Source of the DNA: Flavobacterium daemonense | GTDB lineage: Bacteria > Bacteroidota > Bacteroidia > Flavobacteriales > Flavobacteriaceae | Assembly (NCBI RefSeq): GCF_007341385.1 | Contig: NZ_VJYD01000011.1 | Coordinates: 62,001-126,000 of the forward strand | Direction of reading: 5' to 3' | DNA length: 64,000 nt | Shown here: in pieces, positions 44,118 to 53,562 of the stretch | Layout: every line of letters begins with the position of its first letter | Numbering within the stretch: the stretch's first letter is position 1 | The notes under the pieces: generated by a model | Told to the model about the DNA's origin: nothing | Databases searched by the model: none | The model's input: the letters and a program-made list of their open reading frames with translations, nothing else | Position numbers and translations under genes: made by a program

Positions 44118-45869
44118 TTAATTGCTTTTATGAATTCTCATTTTTAATTGTGCATCATATAATGACAAAGGATACACTTTTCCCTTATTAAAATTTTCGG
44201 TATAAATCCATTGGTCTTGGGTATCTGTTTTATTGCCATTTATGGTTACTTCAAACTGGGGCTGGTAAACTCCTGCCAAAATACTTTTTGGATACATTTG
44301 ATGACTTAAATTATCTTTCACCAAACCTTTTACCGGAGACTGCCAGCTGAAGAACATCTCTGAATCCTTATCATTAAAATCAGCTAATTCAACATTCCAC
44401 CAAGTATTGAAATTTGCAGTATGAGGCAGATTGTTTGCCGCGCCGCCTCCACTGATTTTATTGAGCCCTTTAATATTTTCGAATAAATTTTCCGATGGAG
44501 GCGAAAATCTTCTATCACTGAAACCATGAAAATCAAACATACCTGGTTTTGCACTAACTGCTTTATAAGCAACATTTCTGAAAACATTCCCATAAGCATT
44601 ACCTTCTCCGCTTAACACGTGCGTAAAACTGTTTTTGAAATTCAGGTTCTGGATCAAATTGTCACAGGCATGACTATAAATCTTCACACCGCTATGGCCA
44701 TCAAAACCCATAAAATCAACACTGTCAATGGTTACATTTCTGCTGTCCAGCAAATAAATCGGACTGGTAAAATTTTCCAAAGTCACATTTTTTATCCAGC
44801 CATTGGCAACTCTGCAGAAATTTATCGCATTCCAGCCGTAATCCATCTCATGGCTTTGGTATTTATCTCCTCCTTCACAGCCGTGATGGCAATAATACCC
44901 AGCCCAGCCTGATTTTATGTGAATGTTTTCTATCCCGATTTCACGCAGCATTTCTGCCTTTGCCACTACAGGTTCGTATTTTAAATCGAAATCTCTTCTC
45001 AAAGGCTGTTTTAATGTGATGCTGTTTTTATTTACGCTTTCAATCTGGACCAGCCATTGATAAGAAGGCGCACCGCTTGGCCCCGCGCTTTTTGCTGACG
45101 CTTCAAAATCATAGAATTGTTTAACAGGGCTGATGATGCTTTTAATCAATGTGCCGTCATCATCGCTGTTGTATAAACCAAGTAAAATATAGTCGTTAGC
45201 AGTTAATTGGGCTGTGTTTTTTAGCCACAACGTTTTGTCGCCTTTTTTTGCGCTTTTGATGATTTGCGTCAAAACTTGTGCCTGCTGAATTTCTTCGCTT
45301 ACAACACCAGCACTGGTAGAAATTACCTCTGATTTTTGCGCTCCATTTTTAGGAAAATCAATTCCCCAAAAACTTGCCGTGCTTTGCAATTTAGTTCCGG
45401 TTTGAATCAAAGCTGGAGACAGCCATGGACTCATATCATCTTGTGTCAAAGGATAGCCGTCAAAAAACACAGTTCCTTTGCTGCCGTTATTTTCTCCTCT
45501 CAGAACTATATTGCTGTAGTTTATTTTCAAAGACTGCTTTTCTCTCGGATTCATATTAAAATAATACCCCCCCTTCGGAAAATATAGAACACCTCCGCCA
45601 TCTGCGCCAACTTTATCAATAAGCTCCTGCACTTCTTTGGTCTGGTCTCTCTTTGAGTTTGCTTTAATGCCGTACTGGGTTACATCTATTATATTTTTTG
45701 TGACAACGGGAATAGGCTGTTCTCCATAATGAAAACCTGCATAGGAGAAATCAGGCAGCTCGCATTTCTGTTTATTCTTTTTAAACTCTTTAAAAATCGC
45801 AGCTTCTTCTTGCGAAAAACATGAAAAACTGACAGTTAGCATCAACATGCAAAACAAAATCTTATTCAT
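44118..45869 (-). CDS. Secreted right-handed beta-helix protein, putative lyase (paralogue 2)
   Basis: The 583-residue paralogue of the protein at 34209 has a signal peptide (MLTVSFSCFSQ) and the shared opening IFKEFKKNKQKCELPDFSYAGFHYGEQPIP. A pectate-lyase-3-like segment follows (NIIDVTQYGIKANSKRDQTK; GGVLYFPKGGYYFN) and then repeated beta-helix strands. KIYSHACDNLIQNLNFKNSF marks a late rung. It lies 8 bp from the GH88 gene and is cotranscribed with it. No catalytic triad could be identified by eye, so the enzyme class remains a guess; polysaccharide lyase is favoured by context. Confidence 0.68.
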   Translation of the reverse strand: MNKILFCMLMLTVSFSCFSQEEAAIFKEFKKNKQKCELPDFSYAGFHYGEQPIPVVTKNIIDVTQYGIKANSKRDQTKEVQELIDKVGADGGGVLYFPKGGYYFNMNPREKQSLKINYSNIVLRGENNGSKGTVFFDGYPLTQDDMSPWLSPALIQTGTKLQSTASFWGIDFPKNGAQKSEVISTSAGVVSEEIQQAQVLTQIIKSAKKGDKTLWLKNTAQLTANDYILLGLYNSDDDGTLIKSIISPVKQFYDFEASAKSAGPSGAPSYQWLVQIESVNKNSITLKQPLRRDFDLKYEPVVAKAEMLREIGIENIHIKSGWAGYYCHHGCEGGDKYQSHEMDYGWNAINFCRVANGWIKNVTLENFTSPIYLLDSRNVTIDSVDFMGFDGHSGVKIYSHACDNLIQNLNFKNSFTHVLSGEGNAYGNVFRNVAYKAVSAKPGMFDFHGFSDRRFSPPSENLFENIKGLNKISGGGAANNLPHTANFNTWWNVELADFNDKDSEMFFSWQSPVKGLVKDNLSHQMYPKSILAGVYQPQFEVTINGNKTDTQDQWIYTENFNKGKVYPLSLYDAQLKMRIHKSN

Positions 45870-45877
45870 CTTATTTT

Positions 45878-47134
45878 TTATTGCAATGATAAGTTATTTT
45901 CTAATTTTTTATATCGCAATAAAGCTTCCAAATAATAATAATCAGCATAATTTAACGGCACATCAATTTCGCTATTGTGCGGCAGGCTGCCTACAGAGTG
46001 CTTGATTAAAAAATTATTGTTCGTATTTGGAATCGCTAGATAAGCGCTGCTGCTTAATGATTCGATGATTTCTAAAGCATCGGCTCTATATTTTTTTCCT
46101 TTTTCTTTAGACAAATACGTACTTATTTCCAAAAGTGCAGAAGCTGTAACTGCCGCCGCCGAAGCGTCTCGAGGAATAGGATTACTGAATTTTTCTTTCT
46201 GGTAGTTCCATAACGGTGTGTAGCCTTCCTGATTAACATTAAAATCCCATAACGGAATTTTGTCTTTTGGCAGACTTTTATTATTCAAGAAGAAATCCGC
46301 CAGTTTGACCGCCGTATCCAAATATTTCTTGTCTTTTGTTTCTCTATACATTATCGTGAAACCGTAAATTGCCCAAGCTTGTCCTCTTGCCCAAGTCGAA
46401 TTGTTAGAAAATCCTTGGCACGTTTCTCTGTTCAGAACTGCTCCCGTTTTTTCGTCATAATTCACTACATGATACGTACTGAAGTCCGGACGAATATGAT
46501 TTTTCATCGTAGCATTGGCATGTGATACAGCAATATTGTAATAAGTAGGATCGCCTGTTTCTTTAGAAGCCCAAAAAAGCAGCTCCAAATTCATCATATT
46601 ATCAATTATTACAGGATATTTCCAAAGCGTTTTGCCGTCCCAAGACATACGCTGATCCCAAGATTCAATGCACTTTGTTATGGGACTGTATCTGCTGGCC
46701 AATGATTTTGCAGATTCGAGAAGTACATCGCGATACGCTTTATTTCCTGTTAAGCGGTACCCGTTACCATAACTACAATACATCATAAATCCCAGATCGT
46801 GCGTACCTTTGTTAAACTGATTGTCTTTTAAGGTTTCTGTCCATTTAGTTGCGGCTTCTTTCCATTTTGCATCTTTAGTATATTCAAAAACAAACCATAA
46901 ATCGCCTGCCCAGAAACCACAGGTCCAATCTTTTAAATTGGTGCTCTTTAAACTTCCGTCGGCCGCAGTTGTGCGTGGATAAAGATTAAAATCCTTTTCA
47001 GTGTTGATCATATCTGTATACATAATTTCAGCACGATTAAAACCTTCTTTAATCAGCAGATCGGCTGAATTGTCTGTACTGGAAAAAGCCAAAAGCAGAA
47101 AAGCACAAGGCACTATCTTTTTTAAAATATTCAT
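45878..47134 (-). CDS. GH88-family unsaturated glucuronyl hydrolase (paralogue 2)
   Basis: The 418-residue protein has a signal peptide or lipoprotein-like start (PCAFLLLAFSS). THDLGFMMYCSYGNGYRLTGN and VIIDNMMNLELLFW contain the catalytic Asp pair found in GH88. WARGQAWAIYGFTIMYRETK is also conserved. It cleaves the unsaturated uronic-acid end of lyase products. It is the first gene of a two-gene unit with the beta-helix gene. Upstream only one good operator half-site, AAAAGGAAAAAT at 47327-47316, is seen, so control may be weaker or different from susC. Confidence 0.88.
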   Translation of the reverse strand: MNILKKIVPCAFLLLAFSSTDNSADLLIKEGFNRAEIMYTDMINTEKDFNLYPRTTAADGSLKSTNLKDWTCGFWAGDLWFVFEYTKDAKWKEAATKWTETLKDNQFNKGTHDLGFMMYCSYGNGYRLTGNKAYRDVLLESAKSLASRYSPITKCIESWDQRMSWDGKTLWKYPVIIDNMMNLELLFWASKETGDPTYYNIAVSHANATMKNHIRPDFSTYHVVNYDEKTGAVLNRETCQGFSNNSTWARGQAWAIYGFTIMYRETKDKKYLDTAVKLADFFLNNKSLPKDKIPLWDFNVNQEGYTPLWNYQKEKFSNPIPRDASAAAVTASALLEISTYLSKEKGKKYRADALEIIESLSSSAYLAIPNTNNNFLIKHSVGSLPHNSEIDVPLNYADYYYLEALLRYKKLENNLSLQ

Positions 47135-47752
47135 AGTTATTTATTTTGCAAATCTTTGCGCAACGAACTATTTGATTTTTTTTGGCAAGAAATTCTTCTG
47201 GAAAAAAAACTACCTCCAAAAATCAGTTCATTCAAAAAATTTGGGATTTTTAGATTTACAAATTTGGGATTAATGCTTTTCAAAACGGATTAAATATTTC
47301 CGTAATAAGTGTAAATTTTTCCTTTTATTGCTTTTCTTGACATTTCGTATAACTACTAAAATATTCATAAACAAAGATTTAGATAGCACTTTGTTTTTTT
47401 TTAAAGAAAAAAAGGTTTCAAACAGCATTTTCAAATCAGTTCTATTCTTACAAATTTCAAGAGTTGATTTGTTCTTCAAGATTAATCTTAAAATACTATA
47501 AAGAAACAAAGGAACTTTCCTTACTTATATGACTTCAGATATTTTATATTCGCAAAACATTAGGAAACAAATTATATTTATTGAAATTTAAATCAATATT
47601 ATTTTTAGACTAATAAAATTTCTATTAATTTTGGCACAAATATGTAATCGCGCCTGATCTATTTTTTCTCCCTTTCTGCATTCTAAAAATAAAATCTGAA
47701 TATTTTGCCAGCTTCAAATGCTGTTTAATTTTATAAACTTTAAGTCTTATTA
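47135..47752. promoter_or_regulatory. 618-bp divergent region between GH88 and HTCS genes
   Basis: No gene is present. Towards the GH88 start the minus strand has AAAAGGAAAAAT (47327-47316) followed about 30 bp later by CCGTTTTG (47288-47281). This is a partial copy of the operator module without the upstream half-site. On the HTCS side TAATTTTG at 47626-47633 matches the -7 consensus. An inverted repeat, AAGGAACTTTCCTT (47508-47521), uses the same AAGGA core and might be an autoregulatory site. Confidence 0.45.
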
Positions 47753-50700
47753 ATGATTTTTAAAGATCTTAATTTAAAATTTCTTATCTGGAGTATTTGC
47801 TTAGGGAGCTTCCTGCTTTTTAGTCCTAAAAGCTTTGCTCAAAGCAATTCGTTATCATTTAACCATTTAGATGTTATAAATGGTCTTTCAAATAATTCAG
47901 TGTTGGCAATCAGCCAGGATTCTACAGGTTTTATTTGGATTGGTACAAAATATGGCTTAAATCGTTTTGACGGGCGAACGTTCAAAATTTTTAAAAATGA
48001 CCCAAATAACAAAACCAGCATTTCTTCGAGCGATTTTATCAAAAAAATAGCATTAGATCAAGATCAAAAAATGTGGGTCGTGTCTGACGGATTAGATTTA
48101 TATCATGCCAAGGACAATACTTTTGAATCTATCATTTCGCAAAAAGAAAACATCGTAAAAGTTTTTAGAGATCATAAAGGCAATTTATGGATCGGTTCGC
48201 TTACGCAGCTGAAATTTAAAGCCGCCAAAAGTGAAAAAATTCTCTCCATCAAAATAGCAAAAGACAATTTGCAAGTTTCAGAATTTTTTGAAGACAATGA
48301 ACATCACATTTGGGTAGGAACATCCGATGGGTTATTTGAATTGTTTTTTGCCGACAACAAAATGGTTATAAAAAGACATTTCAGCTCTCAATTTAAAAAC
48401 AACAAAAATGGCGATCTGATTTCGAGCATTGTACAAGATCAAAATTTGAATCTCTGGATTGGAACTAAAAAAAGCGGCCTTTATCTTTTTGATAAAAAAT
48501 CCTTGCAGCTTACTCATTTTTCAAAAAACAGCAACGACAAAAACACACTGATAAACAACAATATCAGAAAAATTCTGGTTCATAAAAATGGTTCACTTTG
48601 GATTGGCACGCAGGACGGACTGTCAATTTTGAATCCATACACACGTAACTTTATCAACTACCAGCATGATCCGGTAAACCTGAATAGTTTGAGCCAAAAC
48701 TCGATCTATGATATTTTTCAGGATAAAAATGGCTCCGTGTGGATAGGCACTTATTTTGGTGGCGTAAATGTGGTCTATTCTGTAAATACGCCTTTTACCG
48801 TTTATCAAAACAACATCAACAAAAACAGCATCAGCAGCAATATAATCAGTGCAATAGTTGAAGACGGCAGACATAATTTATGGATCGGCACCGAAGCCGG
48901 AGGTCTGAACTATTTTAATAGAGACAGCCAACTGTTTACCTCTTATAAAAACAATATTAACGACAAGAACAGCCTGAGTTCTAATTTGGTCAAAAGTATC
49001 GCCGTTGATAAAAACCAAAACATTTGGATAGGAACAAATTTAGGAGGGGTAAATCTTTATGACCCAAAAACAGGAAGCTTTACTGTTTTTAGACGAAATG
49101 CCAGCAGCAACAGCATTACTTCAGATAACGTCAACTGTTTGATTGTGACCAGAAATAATAAATTATTTATCGGTACTGATACTGGTCTGGATGTTTATGA
49201 TATTGCGCAGAAAAAGTTCTCTTTTACTCCTACCAAAGGCAGAACTTTTTTAGACAAATCTCTTAATGCGTTGTTTGAAGATAAAAAAGGTACGGTTTGG
49301 ATAGGAACGCCACTCGGAATTTTTAATTACAAAGGATCTAAACTACAGCATAAAGATTTTAGAGACAGCTCAAATAAACCATTCCGATACAATATAAATT
49401 GTTTTGTGGAAGATAGCCAAGGGCGCATTTGGGTGGGAACTTACCACAACGGACTAGCACTGCTCGACCTCAAAAACAGCACTTTTAAAATTTTTAATAT
49501 CAATAATGGCTTGCCAAGCGACAACATATTAGCCTTGACAGAAGATAATGATGGCAACTTATGGATTGGTACCGATAATGGTTTGGTAAAATACAATCGC
49601 CGTTTTAATACTTTCAGAAGTTTTAATCTTTTTGATGGTCTTCCAGATATTCAATTTAATACCAATTCGGCTTTTCATGACACCCAAGGGCGCATGTATT
49701 TTGGCACTTACAATGGCTTGGTCAGCTTTATTCCGCATAATATCCAAAAAAATACAATGGCGCCGGATGTGGTATTGTCCAACCTAAAATTGTTCAATAA
49801 AAGTGTAAAAGTCAATGATGAAAATAATCTTCTGAAAGAAGACCTTAATTATAGCAGTTCCTTGACTTTTGATTACGACCAAAACAATTTTACGATTGAG
49901 TTTTCGGCATTGAACTTCATAAAAGCCAATAAAAACAAATATGCCTATAGACTGGAAGGTTTTGAAAAAAACTGGAATTATGTCGATATTCCATCCGCAA
50001 CTTATACCAATCTGCCAGCTGGAGATTATCAATTTTTAGTAAAATCAGCCAATAATGACGGTATTTGGAATAAGAATATCAAGAAAATAAATATCGAAGT
50101 ATTGCCACCTTTATGGAAAACGTGGTGGGCTTATCTTATCTATTTTATTGCCGTTTTTGCCCTTGTTTATTATATAATGAAATTCCTGAAAGCAAGATCA
50201 GAACTTAAGCAGGAATTGCATTTTGAGAAAATGAAGCTTGATTTTTTTACAAATGTATCGCATGAAATCAGAACGCCGCTAACTCTGATTTTAGGGCCTA
50301 TTGAAAAATTAGAAAAATTGACATTTGAAAATACACAGGCAAATAAATACGCGGTCAGCATTAAAAACAATACTGAAAGATTATACCGATTAGTAAACGA
50401 ATTGCTGGATTTCAGAAAGGCTGATTCAGGCAATATGCGCCTTTACTTTTTTGAAGAAGATCTTGTCAAAACCTTAAAAGATATTTTTGACAGTTTTCAG
50501 ACACTCGCCGAAGCAAAAAATATTCAGTACACTTTTAAAAGCAGTGATCCTGAAATTTTGGTTTATTTTGATAAAGACCAAATGGAAAAAGTATTTTTTA
50601 ATTTATTGTCAAATGCATTCAAGTTTACGCCAGACGGAGGCATAATAAACCTGAAAATTGCGCTAAAAAAACAAAATGTAAAAATCACGGTAAGCGATAA

Positions 50701-51799
50701 CGGAAAAGGAATTTCGATCAGTAATCTGGATGATATTTTTACCAACTTTTATCAGGCAGATCAAAGTATGGGAACTGGTATTGGTCTTGCTTTGACGAAA
50801 AGCCTCATTGAGCTTCATAAAGGAAAAATAAGCGTAAAAAGCAAGCCAGCATCAGAAGAAAAAACCGGAAAAACAACTTTTTCTGTCTTATTGCAGTTGG
50901 GCAAAAATCATTTGAGTGAAAATGATTTTTCGCTAATGCCAAAGATTGAGAACAGCATCGTTCCAAAAATTGAAGACAGATCATTTGAAAGCTTTATTGA
51001 GAATCCGATTGAAGAAAACAAAAACAAAAGCGCAACGATCTTGATTGTAGAAGATAATGATGAAGTTCGTGATTTTATCAAACAATCCTTAGAAGCGAAT
51101 TACCATGTTTATGAAAGCGAAAACGGACTTGAAGGCTGGAAAACTGCAATTCAGATTATTCCTGATTTAATTATCAGTGACGTAATGATGCCAATTATGG
51201 ATGGTTTGGAACTCTGCAGAAAAATTAAAACAGATTTACGTACCTCGCATATTCCTGTCATTATGCTTACTGCAAAATCGGCACCAATTCATCAAATCGA
51301 AGGTTTGAAACATGGTGCAGATGCTTATGTTACAAAACCTTTCAGCGATCAAATGCTGCAGCTGAATATTCAAAATCTGCTTTCTTTAAAAACGGCTTTG
51401 CAAAAGAAATATAGCGAACAGATTTTAAAATTGCCGATTATAACCAATACGGAATCATCGCAGGATGAGATTTTCCTTCAAAAACTGCAGCAGATTATTG
51501 AAGATAATATTGGCAACGCAAATTTAGATTTAGGATTTATTACAACAGAAATTGGTATCAGCAAATCTGTTTTGTACAAAAAATTTAGCGCACTTACGGA
51601 TCTCTCATTAAACGAATTCATTAAGAACCAGCGCTTAAAACATGCCGTGGAGTTGTTTCAAAATGGTGAAACTTCGACAATGACTGTTGCATTGCAGGTT
51701 GGCTTTAATGATGTAAAATATTTTAGCCGAGAATTCAAAAAAGTGTATGGCATTACGCCTAGCGAATACATCAAAAATAAAGGACAAACATTAACATAA
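47753..51799 (+). CDS. Hybrid two-component system regulator (HTCS) of the PUL
   Basis: The 1348-residue protein has a signal peptide (…SFAQSN). About 14 Reg_prop-type repeats follow (LWIGTxxGGVN, about 30-660), then a Y_Y_Y domain (about 690-775) and one transmembrane helix (WAYLIYFIAVFALVYYIM, about 785-805). A HisKA domain (FFTNVSHEIRTPLTL, His) and an HATPase (DNGKGISISNLDD; GTGIGLALTKSL) come next. A receiver (VEDNDEVR; ISDVMMPIMDG with the acceptor Asp; VTKPF) and a C-terminal AraC-type HTH (VALQVGFNDVKYFSREFKKVYG) end it. It senses oligosaccharide in the periplasm and activates PUL genes. It is divergent from the GH88 gene. Confidence 0.96.
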   Translation: MIFKDLNLKFLIWSICLGSFLLFSPKSFAQSNSLSFNHLDVINGLSNNSVLAISQDSTGFIWIGTKYGLNRFDGRTFKIFKNDPNNKTSISSSDFIKKIALDQDQKMWVVSDGLDLYHAKDNTFESIISQKENIVKVFRDHKGNLWIGSLTQLKFKAAKSEKILSIKIAKDNLQVSEFFEDNEHHIWVGTSDGLFELFFADNKMVIKRHFSSQFKNNKNGDLISSIVQDQNLNLWIGTKKSGLYLFDKKSLQLTHFSKNSNDKNTLINNNIRKILVHKNGSLWIGTQDGLSILNPYTRNFINYQHDPVNLNSLSQNSIYDIFQDKNGSVWIGTYFGGVNVVYSVNTPFTVYQNNINKNSISSNIISAIVEDGRHNLWIGTEAGGLNYFNRDSQLFTSYKNNINDKNSLSSNLVKSIAVDKNQNIWIGTNLGGVNLYDPKTGSFTVFRRNASSNSITSDNVNCLIVTRNNKLFIGTDTGLDVYDIAQKKFSFTPTKGRTFLDKSLNALFEDKKGTVWIGTPLGIFNYKGSKLQHKDFRDSSNKPFRYNINCFVEDSQGRIWVGTYHNGLALLDLKNSTFKIFNINNGLPSDNILALTEDNDGNLWIGTDNGLVKYNRRFNTFRSFNLFDGLPDIQFNTNSAFHDTQGRMYFGTYNGLVSFIPHNIQKNTMAPDVVLSNLKLFNKSVKVNDENNLLKEDLNYSSSLTFDYDQNNFTIEFSALNFIKANKNKYAYRLEGFEKNWNYVDIPSATYTNLPAGDYQFLVKSANNDGIWNKNIKKINIEVLPPLWKTWWAYLIYFIAVFALVYYIMKFLKARSELKQELHFEKMKLDFFTNVSHEIRTPLTLILGPIEKLEKLTFENTQANKYAVSIKNNTERLYRLVNELLDFRKADSGNMRLYFFEEDLVKTLKDIFDSFQTLAEAKNIQYTFKSSDPEILVYFDKDQMEKVFFNLLSNAFKFTPDGGIINLKIALKKQNVKITVSDNGKGISISNLDDIFTNFYQADQSMGTGIGLALTKSLIELHKGKISVKSKPASEEKTGKTTFSVLLQLGKNHLSENDFSLMPKIENSIVPKIEDRSFESFIENPIEENKNKSATILIVEDNDEVRDFIKQSLEANYHVYESENGLEGWKTAIQIIPDLIISDVMMPIMDGLELCRKIKTDLRTSHIPVIMLTAKSAPIHQIEGLKHGADAYVTKPFSDQMLQLNIQNLLSLKTALQKKYSEQILKLPIITNTESSQDEIFLQKLQQIIEDNIGNANLDLGFITTEIGISKSVLYKKFSALTDLSLNEFIKNQRLKHAVELFQNGETSTMTVALQVGFNDVKYFSREFKKVYGITPSEYIKNKGQTLT

Positions 51800-51815
51800 A
51801 TCTCTTGATGAAAGC

Positions 51816-52199
51816 CTAAAAGTGCATTTCAGCTTTTATTAAATTAGGTGGTGAAGTTGATTTTAAATTATGTAAAGCAATAATTTTGAGAGAAATGATT
51901 TTATTTTCGCCAAGTTTTTGTAATTGATTGCTGTCAATTTTCCACTCGATCAATCCTGATTTCTGGCCTTTGATAGTTGACAATAAAATATCTGAAGCCG
52001 AATTATTATAGTTCGGTTTTATCATTTTATCGTCGGGCAAAAAGTAAATTTTCCATATCAGGTCTTTTGGTTTAAAAGCTGATTTCGGAACATTCATTCG
52101 CAAAACAACATGATCAAAACTGTTTATTTCATTTAAATCTAATTTTAAAAAAACTTCTTTATAAAAATCATTCTTGTTTTCTCTCTTTTCCACTTTCAC
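51816..52199 (-). CDS. Orphan CBM96/DNRLRE-like fragment
   Basis: The 127-residue protein has no signal peptide. Its sequence (VFLKLDLNEINSFDHVVLRMNVPKS near the start, GLIEWKIDSNQLQKLGENKI near the end) resembles the two ends of a DNRLRE or CBM96-like beta-sandwich domain. That domain is normally one module of a secreted carbohydrate-active enzyme. A free-standing copy without export signal, convergent with the HTCS gene (17-bp gap), looks like a remnant of a larger gene. It may be unexpressed. I could not find the missing N-terminal part upstream. Confidence 0.45.
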   Translation of the reverse strand: MKVEKRENKNDFYKEVFLKLDLNEINSFDHVVLRMNVPKSAFKPKDLIWKIYFLPDDKMIKPNYNNSASDILLSTIKGQKSGLIEWKIDSNQLQKLGENKIISLKIIALHNLKSTSPPNLIKAEMHF

Positions 52200-52274
52200 T
52201 TTTTGATATTTAAGCTGTTAATGCTGATGTTTTAATATATTCAAATCCCCGCCTTTAAAAAATTAAAACTAAAA

Positions 52275-52841
52275 TTAGACCGAGTCATACTGCTTTTCAA
52301 AAGCGACTGTCTTATTATCTGAGATTTCAATATCAATCGCCTCCAAACCCAAGGTTTCAAAAAAAGATTTCACTTTTCTTTTAGCACTTATAGCATCTCC
52401 CGAATAAAATATCTGATTTCCTTCCTGATCGGGATTTTTAAGCATGCAAATACTTGGCCCAATGATACTGTACATCCTAATTATGCTCGCCTCGGGCAAC
52501 AGAGAAGCAATTATTTCGCCTGATGATTTCCCAGATACAGATCCTGGAAATTCCTTGCCAAGTATTGCATTATTAGTATGTATTAAAATTTTTCCAGTCA
52601 TATCTGGCAATTCAGACATTAAATTTTGAATATCTTCCAGCGCAGCAAACAGTATAATAATTTTAGTTTTTAGAACACGATCTTTACTGGCTAATATTAC
52701 ATGATCTCCCATTCTCGATACAGCGTCCTTTATAATATTATTGTTACGCATATGACTGATTAAAACTTCATGTCCTGCTTTAGCAGCTCTATTGGCAATT
52801 TCCATTGTAACAGTGGACACGCCCATAATCCCAATCTTCAA
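52275..52841 (-). CDS. F420/NADP-reductase-like Rossmann-fold protein
   Basis: The 188-residue protein begins MKIGIMGVSTVTMEIANRAA, a dinucleotide-binding start in which the usual GxGxxG is degraded to GxxGxS. AGHEVLISHMRNN follows and the fold resembles the NADPH-dependent F420 reductase family (KTKIIILFAALEDI; KILIHTNNAIL). Flavobacteria do not make F420, so relatives are usually NADP-binding oxidoreductases of unknown substrate. It stands alone with a 75-bp gap to the CBM-like fragment. Loss of the last glycine makes even cofactor binding uncertain. Confidence 0.65.
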   Translation of the reverse strand: MKIGIMGVSTVTMEIANRAAKAGHEVLISHMRNNNIIKDAVSRMGDHVILASKDRVLKTKIIILFAALEDIQNLMSELPDMTGKILIHTNNAILGKEFPGSVSGKSSGEIIASLLPEASIIRMYSIIGPSICMLKNPDQEGNQIFYSGDAISAKRKVKSFFETLGLEAIDIEISDNKTVAFEKQYDSV

Positions 52842-53562
52842 AACTCTTCTTTTTAAATTAATATTGTTTTAATCCCTAAACACGCAAGCTGCTAAAACAT
52901 TTAATTCAGGCCGAATGCATAGGATAATAAAAGGGTGTAATTTCAATTCTGATCTGTTTGAATCAAAAATGAAATTAACGGCAAATTTAAATCAGACCGC
53001 CAAGATCGTGGGAGACAATAATTTTTAATGGGATAAAAATCTTCCTTATTTTAACTAAAATTGATGTATTCTTTACACTAAATATAAGAACGTCCCAATT
53101 CTTTAAAATTAAATTCAAATCTTATGACCAAGTTTTAATTGGATTTTGTTTGTCAACATCTTAGTTACAGACAAATATCAAATATGTCAATACAATTTCT
53201 CAGCATGGAGCAGCCTTCATTTTTGCCACAGAATGTTAATTTCGTTTTTATCGAAAAAGGATGAAATTATTTTTTTTTTAAGCTACGAAATGAAAATAAT
53301 GAAATAGGAATAATTCTTAAATACAGAAAAGATATCCAAGCACTTTGAAAAAGTTGGATTTAAGCTCTTACATAAAATATGGTCTAAATCTTTCCGTGCA
53401 AGGAAAATGGTAAAAAAACAGTGGAACAAGCACTGCAAAAGGAAACAATAAATTGGAATAGGTTCAATTCGTAATCACACTTCTTTTACTGTTATCCAAA
53501 TCTATAATTATAAAAAATGAATGTTTAGTCTTTTTCCGCATTTCTCTTTTGAACAAAAATGA
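52842..53562. other. 721-bp stretch without a convincing gene
   Basis: The region is AT-rich and probably holds the start of the Rossmann gene's promoter near 52842-53000. A GGAGCAGCC...TTTGCCACAGAATG segment at about 53205-53235 resembles the dispersed motif at about 10650. A short in-frame stretch at about 53338-53440 (SKHFEKVGFKLLHK-like) might be a decayed gene, but stops and lack of a start prevent a call. Confidence 0.5.

Noticed and set aside
53041..53075. ATCTTCCTTATTTTAAC resembling the PUL operator upstream of the Rossmann-fold gene
   Set aside because: Only one half-site matches, the second is absent at 21 bp, and no TAnnTTTG lies at 28-29 bp.
53338..53440. Short open stretch that could encode SKHFEKVGFKLLHK-like residues
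   Set aside because: No start codon or adequate length and nearby stops; possibly a decayed gene, but nothing supports a family.
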